Assembly (NCBI GenBank): GCA_015179025.1
Contig: WHUX01000605.1
Coordinates: 1-17,356 of the forward strand
Source of the DNA: Terfezia claveryi
Lineage: Eukaryota; Ascomycota; Pezizomycetes; Pezizales; Pezizaceae
DNA length: 17,356 nt
Direction of reading: 5' to 3'
In this document: positions 7,880-17,356 of the stretch, piece by piece
Position numbering within the stretch: the stretch's first letter is position 1
How the letters are laid out: each line of letters opens with the position of its first letter
The notes under the pieces: model-generated
The model's database searches: none
Told to the model about the DNA's origin: nothing
The model's input: only the letters and a program-made list of their open reading frames with translations
Position numbers and translations under genes: made by a program

Positions 7880-7926
7880 TTTCTTTTTTCTTTTTTTTTT
7901 TTTTTTTCTAAAGAAAAAAATAAAGC
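7880..7926 (-). mobile_element. 47-bp T/A homopolymer insertion with 11-bp TSD
   Basis: TATGAGGCAAT occurs exactly at 7869-7879 and 7927-7937. Between them lies only a T-rich tract with two C interruptions (7880-7909) followed by an A-rich tract (about 7909-7924). This fits a retroposon insertion truncated almost to its tail. The facing T and A tracts suggest a fold-back or twin-priming event. The strand is inferred from the longer T tract. Confidence 0.65.
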
Positions 7927-7937
7927 TATGAGGCAAT

Positions 7938-10530
7938 GACATGTTACATTGTAGGAGGAGGTAAAAGGCACAAATGGCTTTCAAGTTGCGCTATATGTAC
8001 AGAAGTTACATGGATATATGCCAAATGTGATGGCCTCCCCAATTGATGAGGGGCACACGGGAACTTCTTACTACAAGCCTGTCAAACCAGCATTGGGTGT
8101 TAGAGGGACCGAGGTAGGGGCGGGAGAAAAAACCCCACATATTATGGCCATGGAGGGGAGAGCGTTCAAGGACAATCGTACGGTATTATTCTGAAAGCGA
8201 GAGTATATCTTATTGCAAGGATACACAGCAGCGTCGTATTAGGCCAGAGGAAGTCTGAGGTCGAACGGCATGTCGCAGTCACTCTGACATAGGGAACGCC
8301 ATGTAGCATCAATCATAGTCTATATCCCACTTTCTGAATGTCGACTTTAGATATTGCCCTACCACTGTCTACCCCAGGCCTCGTAACTAAACCTCCAGTC
8401 AGGTTTCCTGACATATCGCTAAGTGGCCAGAGACGCCTCGCGGCATCACCCTTGCTTTGCCTTCTCATATTATGTTTATATACGTTTTCGATGTAAAAAA
8501 ACGAAGTTTTTCTTTTATTCTGGGAATAGACGGCTAACCGCCTCACCCTTTGCACCGTGACTCCCACATTTACCAGGTGAAAGGGTGTCCAGTCCAGGAT
8601 CGAGATAAATAAATACCGCTTCCGCGGAATAGAATAAGCGCTGGTATCCATGGTCGGTTCAAGAATGCTAAAGTCACTTCCACTTTGGGTAGCTTCGGGC
8701 TATTGTCATCCCTCTACGAGCGTCTGATCGAGGCTATGTCAGCCAATCGGTACTATGGTTCTGTCCCAATGAGGTTGCTAATCAAGACAAGCCAATCAGA
8801 TAGACTCAACCGAGCCATCGATAGACCGCATGATACTTAACTGCAGTGGGCGATGGGAAGCTTAAGGCATATTGGAGATCGATTAATCAAAAGCCCAGCT
8901 GCAGTGCAAGAACAATCAGGAGCAGAACTCGAAAGGCACGGACAGGTAAGACTTAGCTCACAATAGAGGACCATAGAATTTAACATAGCACTCATCTAGA
9001 AATCGTACAGTAAGTGATCTAATTGAACCAGAAAACACTATATAGGCAACTGAAGGATAAACCTACGAAGACAGAAGCTTGGTGATTCCCGTTCATCTGA
9101 GCTTCTACGGTATATATTGATATCAATGCGAAAACGCAACCTTCTTATTTCTACAATCCCAGTCACACCCCACATAATTCATATGCAAAGGATGCATAGG
9201 GGTTAGCCATGAAAGAAATTATATACCTATGTACTGTACATACTGGATTCGGAGCAAATCACCCACTGGTTGGGGAAACTTGGTAAAGGCGATCCAGAGA
9301 TTCGATGGCAGCCCACCGAAAAACCTAAAATAATGCACCTCACAGGTACCGGTAGGTAGGTATGGACCTAGAATCAGGTGCCTTAATGAGTGTAAATATC
9401 TACTTGTTATATACAAGTCAGACCGCTCTAAAAAATGTACAATCTACTTTGGAACTTCACTGGCGAGGTAAATTTACTAATTACATTACACACAAGTTCT
9501 AGGCAGCAGCATACATTTTCGCAACTCTTAATCACATTCGGGTTTCACACCCACGTGTGTCACTGTGGCGTCGTGCGTGACCCAGATGTGATACTGGGAT
9601 TCTGTTTCAGATGTACATAGCCTGTTTTCGGTATCAGTGCGGTGAATTTGTCATCTGGAACCCTTAGGGGGCGTCATTTGGATTATTAACACAAGGGCTA
9701 CGGAAATCGGCAGCCACTGCTGTATAGGTTACAATTATGCAAGAGGATTGAAGTCACAAAGTATTAATGAGTTCATGGTGGTGCGAGTGGTGTTTGGAGT
9801 TTTCTCAATTCTATGACGTTCGAATTCAAACTGTCCCGTGAGTAGTCAATTGATTATTTGGCGTCTCATTAAGGTTTTAGAGTTACGGGTACAGGAGACT
9901 AAAAAGTATTGGTTAAATTGGACTGCTAAGCTGAATGTCAAAGCCCCCACGGCCATTTGATCGGAGGATGTATTCTGCCGACCTGTTTCTATAATTATCA
10001 GATCACCGAATTTGAACCAATCATGAGGAGGTGGGGTGGTAGTCTCGCTTGAGGTGGGCCGGTAGTCTTGTAGGGTATGGGATGAATGGGGATACCTTTG
10101 GAGGAAAGGGCAAATATCGCTCTAGTGGTAAGCAGTCGATGACTGGAGAAAAGAAATCTAAAGAACCTTACGTACATAACTTCTAACATCAGGTAGCAGT
10201 GCAAACAATCAAACAAAGCGCTGGTAGTGATCTCTTGGAAAAATTTGATACTATACAGGAGGAACATCGGCTCGCATGATCCAGCCGGAGCTGGTCATTT
10301 AGATTCTTGGAGACAATCGTTGGGGTATCAAGTACATTAGGTAGGTCTTTTGTCCACCTAATCAGGATATGGGTACAAAATCCACTCGAAAAAGTTCGCC
10401 AGGCAGCAGCGTACACCACTCTAAGATGTTTTTTTCGCTATAAAATTCTAGAATCTTTTGGTTACTGGGGTTACTATTTTGCCAGGTGCCTTGTTTTCCA
10501 AGGTACTCACATCGTGTGATGCCGCTCTAC
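7938..10530. other. Gene-free stretch
   Basis: Open frames on both strands stay under about 115 codons and show no recognisable domain. None of the local repeats recurs here as far as I can see. It is probably old, decayed intergenic or transposon DNA. Confidence 0.5.
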
Positions 10531-10692
10531 GCATGGGCACGAGACAGGACGCCTCGAAACCAACACTAAAAAGTCTCGAGGTGTCTTGAGAAAATCCTTC
10601 AGAGCCACGCATTTGGTATATGGCTGGTACCTTTGTGTATCAGCTTACGTTAAAATTGTCAAGGACAGTCTCGAGGCGTCTCGTACCCAGGC
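10531..10692. mobile_element. 162-bp element with inverted ends
   Basis: The left end GCATGGGCACGAGAC faces the right end GTCTCGTACCCAGGC, inverted with two mismatches. Subterminal CGCCTCGA/TCGAGGCG sequences continue the inverted repeat. An internal AGTCTCGAGGTGTCT repeats the right subterminal CAGTCTCGAGGCGTCT. The terminus matches that of 7169-7257. There is no coding sequence and no clear target duplication. It is probably a non-autonomous DNA element. Confidence 0.6.
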
Positions 10693-11654
10693 AGTAGCAG
10701 CCACTCCCCATAGGTCATGCTTGTGCTGGCGGGGGAAATATCTAGAGGCATATCCAGTATCCTAGCATGGCGGGAGACCATGGCACTACAGGGGTTCGTC
10801 ATTGGCACATGGAAATATGAAGCATTTTTTTCTCGAGATGTCAGGGATGTTGGAGTGATTGAAGCGGCGAGACTACGGATTGCTGCGGGAGAGAGGAAGA
10901 AGGAAAAGAGTAAGCCAAGTATCGATGGTTGGGCATCTAATCTATCCCTAGAGAATGTATTGGTCTGAGGCATATGGCAGTCTGGTTGGCAGATATGGCA
11001 GGATGACTCAAGGTCGAACTAGGCAAGAAGTGAAGCAACATGGAGGATATCCGCGGAAGAAGTTGGTATATAAGACTTTGGGTTTTCTAGGAGGAGGAGG
11101 AAGAAAAGGAGGAGAGCACAGGATTACAAACACAAGGAATACCAGTTTTTCTTCGTCACCAAGCTTGTTTACTGCACCAGGGTCTTTGCCGTCCTCGTCC
11201 TCGAATAGGAAAAGTTCTTTCAATCCTTCCTTTATTGACAGCATATATTGGACTCAAATCCTCTCCACAGGCCATAACAACTATTTGGGTCGTACAGCTT
11301 ATTGCGCTACTACTATCATCCACTCACCATACACAAAACTGAAACTGAAGACCCAATTGCCTGGTTGCTACGCATGTGAGTCCACCCATTGCTCTCCACC
11401 TTTTGCGTTCTCCACGGCCAATAGTTTTCACTTCACGCATATTCGTCCCAGGAAAGTCCAAAGGGAATCGGAGCGCAGATCCTCCCAAAAGAAAGGGAAA
11501 TGCATAAGATTTAATGATGCTAAGATAAATTTTCCTCACAGCTCATCGCAGCACGACATATTCCACACTATCAGTTCCAAAGCCGTTACTCGGCACAATA
11601 AAACATATCGTATATCACACTTCAACGACCTTCAGGGCGTTAGCGGTTAGTAAG
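10693..11654. promoter_or_regulatory. Upstream region of the arrestin-like gene
   Basis: This interval must hold the promoter and 5' UTR of the gene starting at 11655. A long open frame (10955 to beyond 11600, plus strand) crosses it, but its composition is Ser/Lys/His-rich with no domain, and it seems to be chance. CT-rich patches occur around 11145-11210 and 11390-11415. No TATA box can be assigned with confidence. Confidence 0.35.
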
Positions 11655-13302
11655 ATGTACGCAGATTCGGTGATGACAAGACATACCATGGTTTCTACCA
11701 TGATGCAGTCAGTACAAGCTACAAAACCGCAAATTTCAGTAACCTTGAAGGGAGAGGAGAAGGGTGCCGATATTTCAGTAAAGTGTTTTACAACTGGGGA
11801 TAAGATTGAAGGAGAAGTTAGCTTTGTGACGCCCTCAGATACACGATTTGATGAAATATATATAGGATTTGAAGGTAGGTTTGAATCCGAATAGGACTTA
11901 CATAGCTAAGAGGATGGGTTGCTAACCAGAGCAAAACAGGCATTACAAGAGTATGGATGGAACGATACGGAGCCGCTCCTTGTGGACCTATGCTATCTAC
12001 ACGAACGGTTGGTGATCCTCAACGGCGGGGAAGTTACCGGACTCCATTTTAACAACTCGACAGTTCCTCAAACTCTCCCAACCTGTGGATGAATCCTCGC
12101 TCCCCCACCCGCGGATCGCAGAGAAGGGACGTCGATATACATTTCCTTTTGTTTTTGTTGTTCCAGAGCGACTACTCTCCAACGTGTGCCGCCACTGGCA
12201 CAAGAACGCCGCGGTCGAGAACGCCCATATGCAACTACCCCCAAGCCTAGGTGACGGCGCGGCACCAGCTTATGGTGGATGCACGTACGATGATATCTCA
12301 CCGGATATGACCCGAATCTCGTATGGTATCACGGTAAAGATCCTCAAGCGCAGGGATAGCGATAACAAGACTGTCACTCTTGCAGAGGAGACTCGAAAGG
12401 TCCGTATACTACCCGCATACCAAGACCCTCCACCCATCATGATCGACTCTTCAGATAAGGACTTCGCTCTCCGCAAGAAACGTACAATTCGCAAGGGCTT
12501 CCTTAAGGGAAAGCTGGGAAGACTAGTTGTGGAAGCACAGCAACCAAGCGCTCTTCACACCCTCACCAGCTCCGCCTGCCCTCCTGCTACAACAGTCCCC
12601 GTCACTGTATCTTTCTTTCCAGCAGATCCTAGTCTCCAACCACCAGCCCTAAACACACTTAGCACAAAGCTCCGCACGCATACTTTCTTCTCAACAAACC
12701 CAATAATGTACTTCCCTGTCCCTAGCCATGTCGCCCTCGACGGCGCCCTAGGTCGGCACCACGAGAGCTCGTTCGTAGGCGCGCAGAACCTCAGCGGTGT
12801 AAAATGGACCCCACACTACACCCTCGGTGGGATAACCGACTATTACACTACAGAACTAACCCTCCCCATCGTCACCCCGAAATGCAAATACCTCGTTCCA
12901 AGTTTCCACAGCTGTCTCGTCTCCCGCTCCTATTCAATCGAAGTCCACCTCGACGTACACACACCCGGATACAACATGGGCATCCACCCTGGAGTTACCC
13001 TCAAGATTCCACTACAGGTCTCTAACCCCGTCAGTGAGCAAAACCAGGGCCAGAATGATGAGGAAGTGGCGGCGGGTGTGGATGAGTTTTTAACTCCGAG
13101 AAGTATCGCTCCTCCAGAAGGGGTACCATTGCGGTCAGAGTATGAGGCAAGGGAGGGGGAGGGGGAGGAGCACCAGCTTCCACCGTTTATGAGGGTTCAT
13201 AGGCCGAATATGCCGCCGCCACCAGGATACAGCTCTTTCCCGGGAGCATATGTGCCTGTGAGGATCCCGAGTCCGGTGGGGGTTAGCCCAGGGTGTGGTT
13301 AA
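11655..13302 (+). CDS. Alpha-arrestin-like protein (three exons, 508 aa)
   Basis: My model joins 11655-11874, 11940-12007 and 12064-13302 into 508 residues. The N-terminal half has the arrestin fold signature of fungal ART-type proteins: ISVTLKGEE, GDKIEGEVSF and FDEIYIGFEGITRVWMER (exons 1-2), then FLKLSQP (residue 97 on) and YTFPFVFVVPERLL (about 121-134). The arrestin C-terminal region follows, with a basic patch RKKRTIRKGFLKGKLG (about 233-248) and the IEVHLDVHTPGYNMGIHPGV strand region. A PPGY motif (PPxY, residues 482-485) lies near the C-terminus. Such motifs bind WW domains of Rsp5/NEDD4-type ubiquitin ligases, so the likely job is to recruit the ligase to plasma-membrane cargo for endocytosis. 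The cargo cannot be read from sequence. The start is uncertain: an ATG at 11688 in an ACCATGG context is an alternative to 11655. Confidence 0.85.
11875..11939 (+). other. Intron 1 of arrestin-like gene
   Basis: This 65-bp intron has a GTAGGT donor, a TGCTAAC branch site at about 11920 and an AAACAG acceptor. Removing it joins GFEG to ITRVWMER, as the family expects. It is phase 1. Confidence 0.85.
12008..12063 (+). other. Intron 2 of arrestin-like gene (weak donor)
   Basis: This 56-bp intron has a GTTGGT donor, a TTTTAAC branch-like site at 12047-12053 and a GACAG acceptor. It is phase 0. Without it, exon 2 runs into a TAA at 12050-12052. With it, LSTRT joins FLKLSQP in frame. The donor is off consensus at +3 and +4 but keeps G at +5. 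Confidence 0.7.
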
Positions 13303-14923
13303 AAGGTGAGGATAAACATGGGATGATAGTGGAGCTATGTTGTTGCTGTTGTTGCATTGACTGGTTGTTCTTACGACTAATTATTTCCTTGTGGTAATTA
13401 ACGACGCTTACGACCCGAGAGTTTTTTTTCCCCATACATCTTGGTATTGCTCATGTTTACTGTTTTACCGATTCTTCTGTGGTAAGAAAAACAAAATCTC
13501 TCTGCATAACCCCCACCCATATATATACATATCGAACGTATACATCATATGTATCATATGATTTCTATCGCTTTTTTTTTTATACTTTTTGCCCTTGTAC
13601 ATATATCTATCTTATGCTTCTGGACTTTAAACTGTTCTACTATTATATATATGTTCTGGTCCGTTGTGGAATTCAGTCCATTTCGGAATGGACCGGTCAT
13701 TTCCGCAATGGCATATATGTGTACAATGGGCAATGTATGAAGGAAAATTGAGAGAGAACCGAGTCTATTATTTTATACGCTTGCTCAAACCTCTACTTCA
13801 GTCAAACCCCAGACTTCACTGCGAGAAATTCCATGACACCTCTGAATTAAAAGTACTATAGGTCTTGTTCTTTCCTGCATGCAGTAAAGTGTCACATCAA
13901 ATATATCATGCTCCAAAACCACCGGGAAACCCATCATTATTTGTGTCAGCAAATAAAATAACAGTACATCATTGCACAGCTCATATTCATTTATTGATCT
14001 TCCATCGTAGCCTAATTGCTGGCAAAACCACCTTGCTGGGGCCATCAAGTTTGAGTCTCGTAGATACTTATGCTTTGATTTTGTAGTTGGATTGGATTTT
14101 ATAGGGAATTTACTCCTCGAAGCTCAACCTACTTATTATTGTATGCAAATAATCTTCCAAAACTTGTAATAGTATGCGCAGTACCAGAGAATGCTTCAAT
14201 TGCTGAGCTGGAGTCGGAAACCTAGGGGGTTGAAACTGATACAAAATCAATACCGCGCCATTATCTTCTGCAACTGACATTATGGTAGGAGCGGGAATGC
14301 CGCGGTATGCTGGGTAATATCCGTAGTATCGCGGTGTGCAGAGTATGTTGTTGCGTTGAACAGTATTGCTGTGGAAAGTTTCAATTCCCTAACAGATACA
14401 TATATGTGTTGCAAGGGTCTGGATGTCCATGGATTTCGAACGGTGTTAATTGTATTTTGGTTGTTTTATTTGCTCACAAATGACGTGGTTTTATAAGTGC
14501 TTAGTATCAGACCAGTTTACAGTACGTACCAGTACCATATGCCAAAGTTATTTCAACCAAACTTACTTTCTCACTTGTGGGGGTCCTAAATAAGTCCCCC
14601 TTCCCCACACTTACTTACAAACCCCATACACAGGTATGCAAGTTCGCAAATCGGATTTCCCCTAAACTATTTATAAACTTTATAGCCGTTAAAAGTCGTC
14701 GGATTTCATGCATGGCATGATAACTGAAACCAGGGGCAGTGCAGCTACAACTAGACATATATATCCCCAATCTTCCAGAATCCTGCCAGCTGCAATTACC
14801 CCATGTTGCGTACACAGAGTTTACGCTTGCACCCCACCTATGTGTATATAGTCCCTACCTTGAGTGGGCCCTTCCCGCCTAACTGAAGGTAACCAAGCCC
14901 CTTCTTCGCACCCCCTTTCGTAT
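13303..14923. other. Convergent intergenic region
   Basis: This AT-rich DNA lies between two tail-to-tail genes and should hold both 3' UTRs. Small open frames here are low-complexity and unsupported. Two structures stand out: the stem-loop at 13661-13711, and a GGGGG/CCCCC pairing at 14579-14600 in a wider GTGGGG...CCCCAC setting (14577-14609). No clear poly(A) signal can be assigned. Confidence 0.5.
13661..13711. repeat. Nested stem-loop between convergent genes
   Basis: The core GTCCATTTCGGAATGGAC (13676-13693) is a perfect 7-bp stem with a TCGG loop. Outer arms CCGTTGTGGAA and TTCCGCAATGG pair at 9 of 11 positions, and GACCGGTC lies on the right arm. It could be a tiny palindromic transposon footprint or an RNA structure in a 3' UTR. 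Confidence 0.65.
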
Positions 14924-17142
14924 TCACCTCCACACTATCCTCTTCCGCTTCTCCATCGGCTGCTTCCCATCCCCCACATACCCTGGTATCCTCATGGCCT
15001 GCCAACTATCCCTCAACTCAACTGCCCCCTGTCCCGTTGTATCCCGTCCCCAGTCCCTACCAAGCTTGAACATCGCCCACGAATCCAGGTACGCCGTCCA
15101 AGTGGGGGTATTCCACAACCTCAAGCTCATAAACACCACAACACACACTGGAAAGAGTAGTATGATGGGCACAAACCTCAGTGGCATCGGGCCCCTATAG
15201 ATTTTCACGTCTGTTTCGTAAATGAAGCCGTATTGTTTTGCGTGGTTAAAGAATGAACCAAGTTGTTCGATCAGGGTGGAGTTTACCAGACCAATGAGCG
15301 AATTCTTGAAGACAGTGCTGTTGACACGGACCATGTTATCGATTAGGTATCTATCTTTCGACGAAGGTGCTCGCTCAGAGGTTGACTTGGTGAGCTGTTC
15401 TTTGGGATCTCCTGGGTGTTGAACTCCGAACCAAATTGGGAGTGAGGAATTATAGTCGTTCCTGTCCTTGGCGTAATTTGATTCGAGGAAATATTCATGT
15501 AGAAAGTTGAGGGGTAATGTCGCGGTTACATTAAGTAGGAGTTCAAGGTGGTGCCATAGTTTTTCCTCTACCACAGGAGTGAGTTGGGGCAGTTCGCCAG
15601 GCAGGGGGCGGGGTGCTCCCCTCACAACGAGCGGCGTGAAATGCATGAACTTTCGTACGATAGAGTCAACAACTCCATATCCTGGAATGTACCCCATTGT
15701 GCAATTGATAACCTCAACGTAGTATTCAGTCCCTGACAACTTGTCACCACTTTTGAACGAATATGGCGGCGTGGCATTGTTAGCAAATGGAAGACCCATT
15801 CCCGACGCTTGGTAATCCGGGTTAATCTTCAATGCAATTTCCGTGGATATAGTAACCCCATCTTGAGACGTCACATTATTCGCCAACGCACAGGAGGCCA
15901 CTTGAGAGACATGCTGCCCATTGCGCTTCCCTAGAGAGGTCCGTGTATGGCAAAGACTTTTATCGTTCACAGCACTGCAGTTGATTTTGCATCCCCATTG
16001 AGGCCTGGAGAGGTCTAGAAGCGTTGGTTCTTTGCCAGCCTGCATAGGTTGACATTGTAGGGTTTGAATGAAACCCAGGGTATTTGCAACTATCAAGCCT
16101 TCCCGGTCTTGAGGCGTCGATGAAACGAAATGGCCGAGCGGACTGATATCATAGGCTGGCGGGAAAAAAGACAAGTTCTCCCTCAGATTAATTGTCTGCA
16201 TGTCCGTATAACCCCGCATCCGACCCCAGACCGCCTTATACCAACCACCATCATACAATCTTAGGTTCCCTAGACTTCGTTGTGGTCTACTATGCATCCA
16301 GCCTTTGATCTCGGGTGTTAGTCCCTCAATAGCCTGCGAAGTAGAATTCCGCAATTCCCAGGTCGAAACACCATCATACTCAATTGAGTGCCAAAACTGT
16401 TCCGCGGTGGTATAATATCCTACTGTTATCAAGGGAAATCCCAGGAATGCTGTCATAGCGAGAAGTGTTAATCTCCACCATACCCTATTTTAATCATCAG
16501 TTACATCCTTCATCATTATCTCATATCATAGAACTTACCAAGGAAGATTGCCAACTTTCATTGCGGAAATCCATCCGCCAGCTCCCGACCAGCTCCTATC
16601 GGCCAAGAGGAATAGTTGAGCGGCTGTAAGCTTGTGTGGCGGCACTCTTCCTTCGAGCCTTTGTGTTAATGGGGGTAACGTTGATGAAAGGACTGCAGTC
16701 ATTATAGGCACATGTAGAATCGCCAGGACTGTCCTGGTTACTGAAAGCCCATTCACTACACCTTTCTCCAGGGAGTCCCTTGCCGTCCGAATGCTCTCCA
16801 ATCCATCCAATCTCGTGTTCGATCTGATGGTAGTGAATGTGCCCAGGCTGCATATTCCAACAGGCAAACAAATGCTATCAAAAAGAACAGCCAGCTGATC
16901 GAAAGATAGCACTGGAAATGATGTGTTCTCAATGGGGATCCTTGTGTGACATCGTCGTACGGGAGTAAACCTGGAGTTAGCTTTACTTCCCTGAATACAG
17001 ATTGCCGCCTTCGCTCCTCCTCATCAGTAGAATAAACGGGAGGAGAGGAAGGGATTTCCGGTAGTGGCTGGATTATTGGCCTCGATATAGTTCCTTCTCG
17101 TGCGAGATTCTTACGAAAAGGGTTTGAAAACGTAAATGTCAT
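14924..17142 (-). CDS. Fungal multi-pass membrane protein, uncharacterised; one clear intron
   Basis: The gene starts at an ATG (17140-17142) and ends at TGA (14924-14926). A cytosolic-looking N-terminus (PEIPSSPPVYSTDEEERRR, then KLTPGLLPYDD) leads to a hydrophobic segment, WLFFLIAFVCLLEYAA. Next come VTRTVLAILHVPIMTAVLSS, AAQLFLLADRSW and, after the intron, WWRLTLLAMTAFLGFPLITV. A large region of about 400 residues with some eight N-x-S/T sites and several Cys follows, probably extracellular or lumenal, then a last membrane segment (RFVPIILLFPVCVVVFMSL) and a ~60-residue basic tail. The layout resembles uncharacterised fungal surface membrane proteins. No enzymatic motif is seen and the function is unknown. 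The N-terminal frame and the LEKGVVNGL...LADRSW frame differ, so a lesion or an extra intron lies between about 16970 and 16770. Confidence 0.7.
16485..16538 (-). other. Intron in membrane-protein gene
   Basis: This 54-bp intron has a consensus GTAAGT donor (reading down from 16538) and a TTAAAATAG acceptor ending at 16485. Splicing is phase 2 and joins GNLPW to VWWRLTLL, completing a membrane segment. Confidence 0.85.
16778..16830 (-). other. Apparent frame change in membrane-protein gene
   Basis: The N-terminal frame, with the strongest membrane segment and LEYAAWAHSLP, ends at a TAG near 16755. The frame that continues into the rest of the protein (LDGLESIRTARDSLEKGVV) overlaps it. No GT..AG pair of usable length fits here, so a one-base lesion is one explanation. 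The alternative is a 59-bp intron at 16912-16970, with a poor GTTTAC donor but a good TTTCCAG acceptor. That would restore the frame but skip the strong membrane segment. Confidence 0.5.
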
Positions 17143-17356
17143 TACCGCAAAGTCCTTAAAGAAAAAATACTACCTGAGCAAAAACTGAAAAGAAATAGCA
17201 CTGCACTGCAGGCTTAGGCGAAGAGAAGAGCGATCACAAAATGGAGACAAAGGAATAAAAAGTGAGAAATATTTGGATCAACAGCTTGAAAGATATATAT
17301 ATCGGCTAGCTTGGTGACCTGGACCCCCGGACCTCGCTGCGTTTCATGTTTTATAT
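17143..17356 (-). promoter_or_regulatory. Upstream region of membrane-protein gene
   Basis: Read on the minus strand, this holds a GATATATATATC palindrome (17292-17303), followed toward the gene by pyrimidine-rich tracts (TTCCTTTGTCTCC, GCTCTTCTCTTCG) typical of fungal promoters and 5' leaders. A TATA-like role for the palindrome is inference. The window ends here, so more of the promoter may lie outside. Confidence 0.4.

Noticed and set aside
8313..8651. Minus-strand open frame of 112 codons
   Set aside because: No motif, no start context, no codon or splice support. It is probably chance in decayed DNA.
10189..10519. Opposed open frames of 70-90 codons
   Set aside because: The minus-strand reading looks slightly protein-like but matches no family I know and has no supporting structure.
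10659..10973. Overlapping open frames on both strands (83 and 104 codons)
   Set aside because: Neither has a recognisable motif, and they shadow each other beside a palindromic element.
10955..11650. Long plus-strand open frame (about 231 codons) just before the arrestin gene
   Set aside because: Its composition is Ser/Lys/His-rich without any domain, its N-terminal part overlaps unrelated frames, and it sits where the promoter and 5' UTR are expected. It is treated as chance.
11951..12063. Alternative 113-bp intron 2 with GTATGG donor
   Set aside because: It also restores the frame but deletes VWMER and the following strand, which fits the arrestin fold less well than the 56-bp intron.
12085..12087. 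GTG as start of the main arrestin exon
   Set aside because: The frame continues upstream into FLKLSQP after intron 2, so this is an internal Val codon and not a start.
13479..13861. Small Tyr/Phe-rich open frames after the arrestin gene
   Set aside because: AT-rich 3' flank gives such frames by chance, and they overlap each other and the stem-loop.
1..17356. tRNA, rRNA or CRISPR array
   Set aside because: No cloverleaf-like GGTTCRANNCC context, no rRNA core sequence and no regularly spaced direct repeats were seen by eye. A dedicated scan could still find a divergent tRNA.

Overview
The window looks like a transposon-rich, gene-sparse stretch of a filamentous ascomycete genome. The reasons are short introns with GT..AG ends and CTAAC-type branch sites, CT-rich gene upstream regions, an alpha-arrestin with a C-terminal PPxY motif, and a fungal-type multi-pass membrane protein. 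A TE-rich lineage such as the Pezizomycetes would fit, but nothing here fixes the genus. No tRNA, rRNA or CRISPR was recognised.

Layout. Positions 1-375 (minus) hold the 5' part of a basic, proline-rich, RGG-box protein that runs off the left edge and seems to carry a one-base frameshift. Positions 376-11654 are almost gene-free and full of decayed mobile DNA. Two 5'-truncated LINEs on the minus strand can be delimited by target-site duplications (TSDs): 2483-2968 (10-bp TSD, T18 tail) and 3639-4369 (15-bp TSD, A/T-rich tail). Both keep the C-terminal Cys/His knuckle of a LINE ORF2. The last ~115 bp of the second LINE recur as two short plus-strand insertions (about 5355-5441 and 7402-7515, the latter with a perfect 15-bp TSD). 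This looks like a LINE and a very short SINE-like passenger, or a set of extreme 5' truncations. There is also a 243-bp MITE with 55-bp terminal inverted repeats (5845-6087), two small palindromic elements sharing a GCMTGGGYACGAG terminus (7169-7257, 10531-10692), clusters of CCTGGAC-type repeats, and a 47-bp T/A homopolymer insertion flanked by an 11-bp TSD (7880-7926).

Positions 11655-13302 (plus) hold a three-exon alpha-arrestin-like gene whose model gives 508 residues. It is convergent with a membrane-protein gene on the minus strand (14924-17142). The two are separated by about 1.6 kb of AT-rich sequence containing a strong stem-loop. The membrane-protein gene has one clear intron and an unresolved frame change near its first membrane segment: either a lesion or a second, weak intron.

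The three genes show no obvious shared pathway. The main biological story is the history of retrotransposition recorded in 2.4-8 kb. The best candidate for something undescribed is the short retroposed family that shares its 3' end with the local LINE.
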